Assembly: GCA_019312705.1 (NCBI GenBank)
Contig: JAFDCW010000084.1
Span: 1 to 12,273, forward strand
DNA length: 12,273 nt
Source of the DNA: Deltaproteobacteria bacterium
GTDB taxonomy: Bacteria > Myxococcota > Polyangia > Polyangiales > B10-G4
Direction of reading: 5' to 3'
Positions 1 through 6,516 of the stretch are shown here, one piece after another (position 1 is the first letter of the stretch; every line of letters begins with the position of its first letter). Both the position numbers and the translations under genes were made by a program. Under the pieces are notes generated by a model that saw only the letters and a program-made list of their open reading frames with translations, was not told the origin of the DNA and did not search any database.

Positions 1-75
1 GGAGGAGAATGAGCGAAATCGAGCGCTTTTAGGCCTTGGTTGCCTCCCGCCGGGGGACGTTGTATCGCCTTCTCC

Positions 76-921
76 GTGCCCGAGGATGGTGTTCAGGCAG
101 AGTTGGCGAGGATTACCCGGATGGCCCGGGAGCTGCTCGAATGGGATCAGGGGCTCGGCGGACGCGGGCTGCCGGAGCCTCCGCCGACGCCGGAACGTAT
201 TGCCCAGGGGCAGCCCCGAGAGCGCCAGCAAGAGCGCCAGCAAGAGCACCGGCAAAAGCACCGACAAGAGCGCCGACAAGAGCGCCCTGCCAGCGCAGCG
301 CGACCCCCGGCGCCCGTGGCTCCCGTGGCCGCCGCTGCGAAGGGCGATGAAACGGCGCGGCTGACGGTGCTCGCGGAGTCCGCCGCCTCCTGCACCGAGT
401 GCGGTCTTCACGCGGGGCGGAATCGCAGCGTCTTTGCGCGCGGCAGTCACACTGCCGACATCGTCTTCGTAGGCGAAGGGCCGGGGTACCACGAGGACCA
501 GGAGGGCAGCCCCTTCGTCGGCAAGGCGGGGCAGCTCCTCGACAAGATGATCGGGGCGATGGGCGAAGGGGCCGGCGAGGTCTACATCTGCAACGTCGTG
601 AAGTGCCGCCCGCCGGACAACCGCACGCCGACTTCCGACGAAGCTGGGGCGTGCAAGCCGTTCCTTGCGGGGCAGCTCGAGATTGTGGCGCCGCGGGTCA
701 TCGTGGCCCTCGGGCGCTGCGCGGCGGAACACCTCGGATGCCTCGACGAAGACGCCCGGGGCTGGCGCGGGCGCTGGTCGACCTACGAGGGCATCCCCGT
801 GATGCCGACGTACCACCCGGCGTTTTTGCTCCGGAGCCCAAATATGAAGCGTCCGGTCTGGGAGGATCTCCAGGAGGTCCTCCGGCGCCTGGGTAAGGAA
901 GCTCCTCGACGAGGCCGGTGA
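76..921 (+). CDS. Family 4 uracil-DNA glycosylase (4Fe-4S) with basic repeat linker
   Basis: Removes uracil from DNA to start base-excision repair (family knowledge). From the GTG at 76 the product is 281 residues. A short helical N-terminus is followed by a charged linker at about 45-90, then the catalytic domain. Motif GEGPGYHED lies at 133-141, and the HPAFLLR motif, with the His typical of the second active-site motif, at 247-253. Cysteines 106, 109, 177 and 193 match the C-X2-C...C-X15-C pattern that binds the 4Fe-4S cluster in this family. The block KCRPPDNRTP is also characteristic. The start is uncertain: a TTG at 40 and an ATG at 121 are in frame. The 40-75 stretch has weak GC3, and the helix ELARITRMARELLEW seems to belong to the fold, so I prefer 76. 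No good ribosome-binding site precedes any of the three. It overlaps the next gene by one base (TGATG). Confidence 0.93.
   Translation: MPEDGVQAELARITRMARELLEWDQGLGGRGLPEPPPTPERIAQGQPRERQQERQQEHRQKHRQERRQERPASAARPPAPVAPVAAAAKGDETARLTVLAESAASCTECGLHAGRNRSVFARGSHTADIVFVGEGPGYHEDQEGSPFVGKAGQLLDKMIGAMGEGAGEVYICNVVKCRPPDNRTPTSDEAGACKPFLAGQLEIVAPRVIVALGRCAAEHLGCLDEDARGWRGRWSTYEGIPVMPTYHPAFLLRSPNMKRPVWEDLQEVLRRLGKEAPRRGR
220..285 (+). repeat. 12-bp minisatellite inside the UDG gene
   Basis: About 5.5 tandem copies of a degenerate 12-base unit. In frame they encode ERQQ, ERQQ, EHRQ, KHRQ, ERRQ, ER. The period equals four codons, so copy-number change keeps the frame. The encoded segment is basic (about 8 Arg and 1 Lys against 5-6 Glu) and probably a flexible or helical linker between the N-terminal helix and the glycosylase domain. 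A Pro/Ala-rich stretch follows it. Confidence 0.85.
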
Positions 922-2573
922 TGTCCGACCGACCTGACGAAGACCCGGGCGACGACCTCCTGGACGAGCTGCCGCCGCTGGAGAACGCCCTCGACGGTGA
1001 CGAGGCCACGGGCGTCGACGAAGACCTGGCCCCGCTGCTCGGAACCCTCGACGACGCCGAGCAGGTCGGCCTCGACGACGAGGAAGCGGGCATGGACTTC
1101 GACCCGGTCACGCTCCTGGGACTCGGTGAGCAGGGTGGCGCCGGGGAGGGCGAGAGCTGGGTCCTCGACAACGAAGCGGTCGGGGACGACATCGGCACGG
1201 ACGGCCTCGATGCCCGAGACACGGCCGGCGACGAGTACGGCTGGACCGAGGACAATGAAGCAGGGCCCCTCGACGACTGGTCCGAAGACTTCAACATCGG
1301 TGGCGACCCGGGGCAGAGCGAAAAGGTGCTCACCGACGACGCGGGGGAGGAGGGCGTCGACGACGTGGTCAGCCTGGGCGGCGGCCACGGAGAGGACGAC
1401 GTGGACCTGCCACCGCTCCTCGGCGTGAACGACGAAGTCGACGACGACGGCATGGAGACCCTCGCCGACGACATCGACCTCGCGGGCGACGGACTCATCG
1501 ACGGGGACGAGCTCACCTTCGAAGAAGAAGCACGGCTCTCCGGGGCGGCGCTGCCCGAGGCGTTCCCAAATGAGCGCCTCGAAGTCAGGCATCTCGGGCC
1601 GTCGGGGGCGATGATCTACGACGTCGCACGGGTCGCCGGGGGGTGGGTCGCGGTGGGTGAGGAGCTCTACCGGGTTGCCGGTGAAGCCGACGCCGTGACC
1701 CCGATCGAGAGTCGCGGCCTCGGTGAGGTGCGCCCGACCACGGTCTGTCCCCTCGATTCCGAAGGCAAGCGCCTAGCCGTCGGCACGCGGCTCTCCGGAG
1801 TCCTCGTCTCGGATGACGACGGCGAGTCGTTCTCGCCGCGCAACAACTGGAGTCAGGGGCGCAGCGACCCCGAGGTGGCGTTCTTCGTGAGCGCCGAGCG
1901 CCACGCGCATGGGGCCCGGCTTTGGGGCCGGACACGCTCCGGGGCGCTCTTCCGCAGCGAAGACTACGGGGAGAGCTGGTCGAGCCCGTTGCTGCTGGCC
2001 CCCGTCGCGGCCCTCGCCGACGACGCGAAGGGCGGCGTCGTGGTGCTCTCGGTCCCGGCCAAGGGCCCGGCCCAGACCGCTCGGAGCGACGACGGCGGCC
2101 ACTCCTGGACGATGCGCTCGGTCCCCGGCCTCCACCGATCGACGGAGAGCGAGACCGAGTATCACATCGCCGCGGATGGATCGGAGCTCGTCGTGGCCTC
2201 GGACGGCCACCGGGGCGCCCAGGTTTCGGGGGATGATGGTCAGAGCTGGACCGAGGTCGGATCGCTGCCGACGCCTGGGGCCGTCTGCCTCGTGGATGAG
2301 GGCCAAGACCCGGCCAGCGAGGGGCCAACGCTCTACGTCGCTCTCTTTTTCCAAGGCGCGGACCGGGGAGTGGTTCTGCGACGCCGCGGCGGCCAAGAGG
2401 CGGTGGTTCTCGATGTGCGCGCCGAGCGGGACCGCCGGGGCATCGAGGTGGCCGGAGACCCCGAGGGGGACAACCGGGTGTTCGCCATCGACGGACGCGT
2501 CGAGGCGGGGTACACGATCTTGATGGTGGCGACGGGGGCGGGGCTCTTCCGGCTGCGCGTTCGCCACGGCTGA
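921..2573 (+). CDS. Acidic-tail Asp-box (BNR) beta-propeller protein
   Basis: From ATG 921 the product is 550 residues. Residues 1-200 are extremely acidic: I count 68 Asp/Glu and 3 Lys/Arg. This part is probably disordered and carries recurring hydrophobic islands of the form D-E-L-P-P-L (about 15-20, 34-41, 161-168). Residues ~215-550 look like a beta-propeller with four Asp-box loops (S-x-D-x-G-x-S-W type) at 297-304, 346-353, 389-396 and 436-443. Asp boxes are structural turns of sialidase/sortilin-like propellers; no sialidase catalytic set is evident, so binding is likelier than catalysis. There is no signal peptide or membrane segment, so it should be cytoplasmic. The ATG overlaps the stop of the glycosylase gene (TGATG), which suggests translational coupling; a GTG at 918 adds one residue. 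Function is not known. Confidence 0.85.
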   Translation: MSDRPDEDPGDDLLDELPPLENALDGDEATGVDEDLAPLLGTLDDAEQVGLDDEEAGMDFDPVTLLGLGEQGGAGEGESWVLDNEAVGDDIGTDGLDARDTAGDEYGWTEDNEAGPLDDWSEDFNIGGDPGQSEKVLTDDAGEEGVDDVVSLGGGHGEDDVDLPPLLGVNDEVDDDGMETLADDIDLAGDGLIDGDELTFEEEARLSGAALPEAFPNERLEVRHLGPSGAMIYDVARVAGGWVAVGEELYRVAGEADAVTPIESRGLGEVRPTTVCPLDSEGKRLAVGTRLSGVLVSDDDGESFSPRNNWSQGRSDPEVAFFVSAERHAHGARLWGRTRSGALFRSEDYGESWSSPLLLAPVAALADDAKGGVVVLSVPAKGPAQTARSDDGGHSWTMRSVPGLHRSTESETEYHIAADGSELVVASDGHRGAQVSGDDGQSWTEVGSLPTPGAVCLVDEGQDPASEGPTLYVALFFQGADRGVVLRRRGGQEAVVLDVRAERDRRGIEVAGDPEGDNRVFAIDGRVEAGYTILMVATGAGLFRLRVRHG

Positions 2574-2607
2574 AAACGACGGGCAAAAAGGGCAGGGACG
2601 GCGAGGC

Positions 2608-2681
2608 ATGGCCAGCGAGGTCGACGAGCTCAGGACGCACCTCCGGGAGACGCCGACGACGCCGCCCTGGGCCGGCGCCTG
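2608..2681 (+). pseudogene. Displaced 5' end of the HEAT/TPR gene (apparent frameshift)
   Basis: An ATG at 2608, preceded by a purine-rich GGCGAGG, opens a frame reading MASEVDELRTHLRE with near-complete G/C third positions. Around 2650-2655 this frame degenerates into Pro/Thr/Trp-rich sequence. Meanwhile the frame of the downstream gene becomes protein-like (DDAALGRRLVGRLAAHGF) and has no start codon before GTG 2682. Restoring one missing base in the GACGCCGACGACGCC repeat tract would join the two into one protein of about 573 residues. The cause may be a real one-base deletion or a sequencing/assembly error in the short repeat. Annotated separately because the intact open frame alone starts at 2682. 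Confidence 0.5.
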
Positions 2682-4328
2682 GTGGGGCGCCTCGCAGCCC
2701 ACGGCTTCGACGAGCACCAGAGCCATCACGCCAAGGGGCTGGTCGAGGACCCTCGGCCGGTCATCGCCCCGCGGGCCATCGGGGGCGCCGACGCGTCCTT
2801 TCTAGGGCGCCTCGACTCGGGCGCCGAAAGTGGCGCCGGGGGCTTCGCCGTTACCGAGCTCGACGACGCCCGGACGCTTCTGGGGGTGCTCCGGGCCGGC
2901 AACCTGCGCCAACGCCGGGCGGCGGTTAAGCGCCTGACTGTCATGCTCACCTCGAGCCGCAAGAGCATCCCGTCGGACCAACTGAAACGGGTCGCCGAGG
3001 TCCTACCCAGGGTTCGGGACGTGGAAATCGCCTACGAGCTCTCCGAGGCGAAGGCTCAGCTGCCCGGCGCCCAGGGCCGGGAGTACAAGGCAGAGCGTGA
3101 GAGCTTCGCCCGGACCGTCACCGAACTCACCGAAAGCATCGGGCGCTACTGGGAGGCGGAGACCGTCGACGAGCCGTTCATTCACATGCCCAGCGACCAG
3201 CGGGCGCAACTGCAGATGCGCATCCGGGACCTGCCCGATGTCATCGTCGCCCACGTCGGCGCCGCCCTCGAGAGCGGCGAGGCCATGTTGAACGACGTGG
3301 ACCGCCAGGGCCTCATCGAGGCGCTGCGGTATTCCGGGGAACCTCGGCTGGTTCCGTCTTTGATCGCCGTCGTCGATGGGGTCGATCCGGAGGCCGCCGT
3401 GGACGCCGCCCGGGCCCTCGGCCGCATCGACGACCCCCGGGTCCACCCGGCGCTGGTCTCGGCCTATGAGCGCAGCGTCGTCGCCCGCAACAAGGTGGTC
3501 CTGGCGGGGGCCCTCGGGTTGGCGGGCGATGCTCGCGGGCGCGGCTATATCCGAGACCTCCTCGCCGCGACGGACGACCCCCGGGTGGCGCGAAGGGCCC
3601 TCGAGGCCCTGGGCGCCCTTGGCACCCCGGAAGACACCGAGGCCATCGGTGCCCACACGGCCGACGGTGATACGCGGCTGAAGATGCAGGCTATTCGCAG
3701 CCTCGGCGCCGTCGGCGACGGCCGCGCCCTCCGCTATCTCCGCGAGCTCCGCGATCAGACGAGCGTCTCGGCCATGTGGGCCGAAATCGAAGACGCCGAG
3801 GCCGCCATTCGGGCCCGCCTCGAACTCCGGGGTGAAGAAGAAGAGGGCGGCGCGGCTCTCTCTCCGGTCGAGAAGGACCGCCTCGCGCTGCCCACCGTCG
3901 ACCCGCTCCTGGTCAGGTTTCTCGGTTTCAAAGACTACATGTTCGGCGTGATGTGGCTCTTCTTCGGGGCCTTCAAGCGTGCAATGGGCCGCTTCGAGCG
4001 GGCCTCCGCCCGACGGGCCGATTGGGCTCGGCCCCACCTCCGGACCGCGATGGCCCACGCGGGGCGGGACCGCCACGCCCCGGCCCTCGCGGCCTTCCGC
4101 CGGGCCATCGAGGTGGACCGCGTGGTCATCGAACAAAACGCAGCGGCGATGCGGGTCCTGGTCACGGTCTTTCTGCGCCGCGCCGATGAGGTCGAAGGAG
4201 AGGGGCGCCGGGACATCGCCCGGGGGCTGCTCGAAGAGGTGACCAGCCTCGACCTGCGCCGGGCGCCGAGCGCGTTGCGCTTCGAGGTCTCCCGTCGCCA
4301 CGACGCGGCCCGCCGAGGGGCAGCCTGA
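2682..4328 (+). CDS. HEAT-repeat / TPR-like scaffold protein
   Basis: The intact frame from GTG 2682 gives 548 residues; the native start was probably ATG 2608 in another frame. Residues ~60-200 are helical and without recognised motifs. Residues ~205-355 form HEAT-like units with repeating ALGxxGDPR-type turns (AARALGRIDDPRVHPAL, ALEALGALGTPED, AIRSLGAVGDGRAL). An acidic EEEE spacer at ~385 leads to a C-terminal helical part. There, residues ~425-530 resemble TPR units (GAFKRAMGRFERASARR; ALAAFRRAIEVD), with an aromatic MWLFFGAF patch near 424. These folds usually act as protein-interaction scaffolds. No signal peptide is present. It lies 35 bases (from ATG 2608) or 108 bases after the propeller gene and overlaps the next gene by one base (TGATG). 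Which partner it binds cannot be read from the sequence. Confidence 0.8.
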   Translation: MGRLAAHGFDEHQSHHAKGLVEDPRPVIAPRAIGGADASFLGRLDSGAESGAGGFAVTELDDARTLLGVLRAGNLRQRRAAVKRLTVMLTSSRKSIPSDQLKRVAEVLPRVRDVEIAYELSEAKAQLPGAQGREYKAERESFARTVTELTESIGRYWEAETVDEPFIHMPSDQRAQLQMRIRDLPDVIVAHVGAALESGEAMLNDVDRQGLIEALRYSGEPRLVPSLIAVVDGVDPEAAVDAARALGRIDDPRVHPALVSAYERSVVARNKVVLAGALGLAGDARGRGYIRDLLAATDDPRVARRALEALGALGTPEDTEAIGAHTADGDTRLKMQAIRSLGAVGDGRALRYLRELRDQTSVSAMWAEIEDAEAAIRARLELRGEEEEGGAALSPVEKDRLALPTVDPLLVRFLGFKDYMFGVMWLFFGAFKRAMGRFERASARRADWARPHLRTAMAHAGRDRHAPALAAFRRAIEVDRVVIEQNAAAMRVLVTVFLRRADEVEGEGRRDIARGLLEEVTSLDLRRAPSALRFEVSRRHDAARRGAA

Positions 4329-5635
4329 TGGACGCAACCGAAGACCTCCGGGCCGCGGCCCAGGTGGCCCTCGAATCCATGGGCGAGCCGCTGCGTGCAG
4401 CGGCGGATGCCAAGGGCCCGGTGATCGCTCGCCTGGCCCTCGACATCACCGTCGACGGCCGGACCGAGATGGTGACCCTGAGTCTGCGCGACGGCGAGCT
4501 CACCTGGGGTTCGAGCGACGGGCAGCGCCGCGGGCCCCACGTGCTCGCGGCCCTCAGGCTGCTTGCGGCGAGCGCCGGTCCATTGCCGAAGGGAGTGCGC
4601 ACCTCTCCTGGGGACCTGGCGGCGGTCGACGGGGTGGGGCGCTCCATCCCCCCGCCCGACGGTCGAACGAGCGAGCCCGACCCGCCGTCGATGAAGGCGG
4701 CCCTCGCGGACAATCTCGACGACCTGGTGACCGCCATCGTGCGGGTCGGCATGCGCGAGGCCCGCGAGTCTCCGACGGTGACCGAAGTGGTCGAGCGCTT
4801 CGCCCAATCCGCCGGGACTCCCATGCCTCACGGCGCTGCCCGAATGCTGGGCATGCTGAAGGCGGCGCTGTCGCGCATGGACGTCGATCGGGTCGCCCGG
4901 ATCCTCGACGGGGCCACGCGCCTCGCCGACGACCTCCGGGCTGAGGCGCCCTCGGAGCACTCGCGCAGGCGGTTGGTGACGGTCTTCGGGGCGTCCGCCG
5001 GGGTGCCCGCCGCCTCGATGCGGGTGAGCGACCGGACCTTCGTCGAGGTCGGGCGCGAGTACCTCGCGGGCATGATCCGCGCACAGATCGAGCGGCGCTA
5101 TTTGCTCTGCGTCGAGACCGGGGAGGTGTACCGCGAGGACCGATCCCGGGGGACGACGAAGGGCTCCGCGGGGCCGTCTCCGCGGGTCCTCACGGTGGGC
5201 CTCGCCGAGGTCGAAGAGGGGGCCTCTCCTCGGGCCATTCGCCTGCTCCAGTACGCCGTACGGCACGAAGTCGACCGCGACATGGCCCTTCGCGTCAACG
5301 AGGCAGCGAAGGGGAATTTCGAGGACATCACACAGGCTTACTGCGAAAGCCTCGACAAATACCCAGGTCTCGCCGAGCCCTTCGTCGTCGTGGCGCCGGC
5401 GCGCATCGAGGTCGAGCCGGGCGCACACCTCGTCGACCGCGATGGGGCGACACTGCCCGTCTCCAAAGCCGACGGCCTCGGTCGCGCTGCGGTATTCACG
5501 GACCTGGTCGCCAAGGGGCACCGCATCGACTGGGTCAGCGGCCGCCTCGTCGACGCGGCCTGTTCTCCGATCCTGGTGCCGTGCAGCGTCGGCTACCGCG
5601 ACGACGGCGCCCACCGGGTCTTGCGCCTGGCCTGA
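4328..5635 (+). CDS. Uncharacterised 435-residue protein
   Basis: I do not recognise the family with confidence. The ATG at 4328 overlaps the stop of the HEAT/TPR gene (TGATG), which fixes the start well. The N-terminal ~80 residues look like an alpha/beta domain (DLRAAAQVALES; ARLALDITVDGRTEMVTLSLRDGELTWG). A Pro/Gly-rich linker at ~85-120 follows, then a helical section (~120-250). Residues ~235-315 contain a dense block that looks conserved: a helix, ERRYLLCVETGEVYRED, a Gly/Ser loop, GPSPRVLTVGLAEVEEG and PRAIRLLQYAV. The C-terminal ~85 residues are beta-rich and end in VLRLA. There is no signal peptide, membrane segment or clear catalytic motif. The ERRYLL/LLQYAV block vaguely recalls the tail of some bacterial SWIM-domain proteins, but no zinc-binding CxC/CxH element is present, so this is only a lead. 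It is coupled to both neighbours. Confidence 0.75.
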   Translation: MDATEDLRAAAQVALESMGEPLRAAADAKGPVIARLALDITVDGRTEMVTLSLRDGELTWGSSDGQRRGPHVLAALRLLAASAGPLPKGVRTSPGDLAAVDGVGRSIPPPDGRTSEPDPPSMKAALADNLDDLVTAIVRVGMREARESPTVTEVVERFAQSAGTPMPHGAARMLGMLKAALSRMDVDRVARILDGATRLADDLRAEAPSEHSRRRLVTVFGASAGVPAASMRVSDRTFVEVGREYLAGMIRAQIERRYLLCVETGEVYREDRSRGTTKGSAGPSPRVLTVGLAEVEEGASPRAIRLLQYAVRHEVDRDMALRVNEAAKGNFEDITQAYCESLDKYPGLAEPFVVVAPARIEVEPGAHLVDRDGATLPVSKADGLGRAAVFTDLVAKGHRIDWVSGRLVDAACSPILVPCSVGYRDDGAHRVLRLA

Positions 5636-6513
5636 TGGGCGAATCCTACGACGACTCCGGTCACCTGCTCGCGGTCGCCGCCAACGTGGTCAGTCTCGCC
5701 CACGTGCGGCGCATCGAGGAGGCCCTCGAGATCGCGGGCATCGACGTGGTGCGCCTGAAGGGCAGCGGCTACCTCGGCACTCTTTACCCCACTTTCGATC
5801 GGCGCATGGTCGACGTCGACCTCCTGGTCCGCCCGGTCGAACGCCCCCGGGCCCGGCGGGTCATTCAGCAATGCGGCTACTCGGTGGTCCCCCCGCCCCG
5901 TCACTGGCGCTACTCCTGGCACCAGCACTACAACTGGCAGTTCGTCGGCGAGGGCGTTCGGCCGTTGATCGAGCTGCACCACGCCCTCTGCGCCGCGGGC
6001 CTCTTCGACATCGACAGCGACGGCCTCGTGGACCGACGCGTGCGACGAAACGATGGCGTATCCCAGATGTATACGCTCTGCCCCGAGGACGCTCTGCTGC
6101 ACCTCGGCGTGCATTTGGTCAAAGACGGCTACGAACACGACGAGCGACTGCCGGCCGACGCCGCGCGATTGATCGAGCATTGGAGGCCGGACTGGGACGT
6201 CGTCGTAGAGCGGGCCCACCGGTGGCGCGTGACCGCCGGGCTTCGCTACGTGCTCGAAGAGGCGCGGGCAGCCGGGGCGCAGGTGCCGGAGTCGGCCCTC
6301 GAAGGCCTGGGGTCAGAGGCCCGCGGGGCAGCGATCCGCGCCATCGTCGGCGAGCTGGGGCCCCTCCGGTCCCAGGCGCTGCGCTTCACCAAGCTCGCGG
6401 TCCTGGCCCTCGAACCCCACGGCGCCCGGAACCTCGCCCGCTTTGCGTCACGCTATGCGCTGCGGCGCTCCGTGGACGCCGCCTACGCCATCGGCCCGGA
6501 CCGCTTCGAGTAG
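5635..6513 (+). CDS. NTP_transf_5-family nucleotidyltransferase-like protein
   Basis: 292 residues from ATG 5635, whose A is the last base of the previous stop (TGATG); this is why I prefer it over the in-frame GTG at 5581. It resembles the uncharacterised nucleotidyltransferase family NTP_transf_5. An N-terminal helix (IEEALEIAGIDVVR) leads to LKG at 41-43. An R-R-M-V-D-V-D strand at 56-62 has Asp60 and Asp62 placed as metal ligands. IELHHAL (112-118) and EDALLHLGVH (151-160) are family-like blocks. The C-terminal half is helical. Family members occur in polysaccharide and peptide-modification loci, and their substrates are mostly unknown. Here it ends a row containing a propeller, a scaffold and an unknown protein. 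It would act in the cytoplasm by transferring a nucleotidyl group, if active. The stop is TAG and the convergent kinase gene ends 3 bases away. Confidence 0.82.
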   Translation: MGESYDDSGHLLAVAANVVSLAHVRRIEEALEIAGIDVVRLKGSGYLGTLYPTFDRRMVDVDLLVRPVERPRARRVIQQCGYSVVPPPRHWRYSWHQHYNWQFVGEGVRPLIELHHALCAAGLFDIDSDGLVDRRVRRNDGVSQMYTLCPEDALLHLGVHLVKDGYEHDERLPADAARLIEHWRPDWDVVVERAHRWRVTAGLRYVLEEARAAGAQVPESALEGLGSEARGAAIRAIVGELGPLRSQALRFTKLAVLALEPHGARNLARFASRYALRRSVDAAYAIGPDRFE

Positions 6514-6516
6514 GCG

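Noticed and set aside
220..285. CRISPR-like direct repeats
   Set aside because: The unit is 12 bases, tandem with no spacers and in frame with the coding sequence, so it is a minisatellite.
783..1592. 269-residue open frame on the - strand
   Set aside because: Antisense of the acidic tail. The Asp/Glu codons on the + strand produce Val/Leu-rich antisense frames; there is no start context or domain.
3935..5614. 559-residue open frame on the - strand, and a 444-residue one at 3003-4337
   Set aside because: They are exact antisense of the HEAT/TPR and 435-residue genes. High GC removes stops in antisense frames; the products are Arg/Pro/His-rich with no recognisable domain, and the + strand proteins have clear repeats and TGATG coupling.
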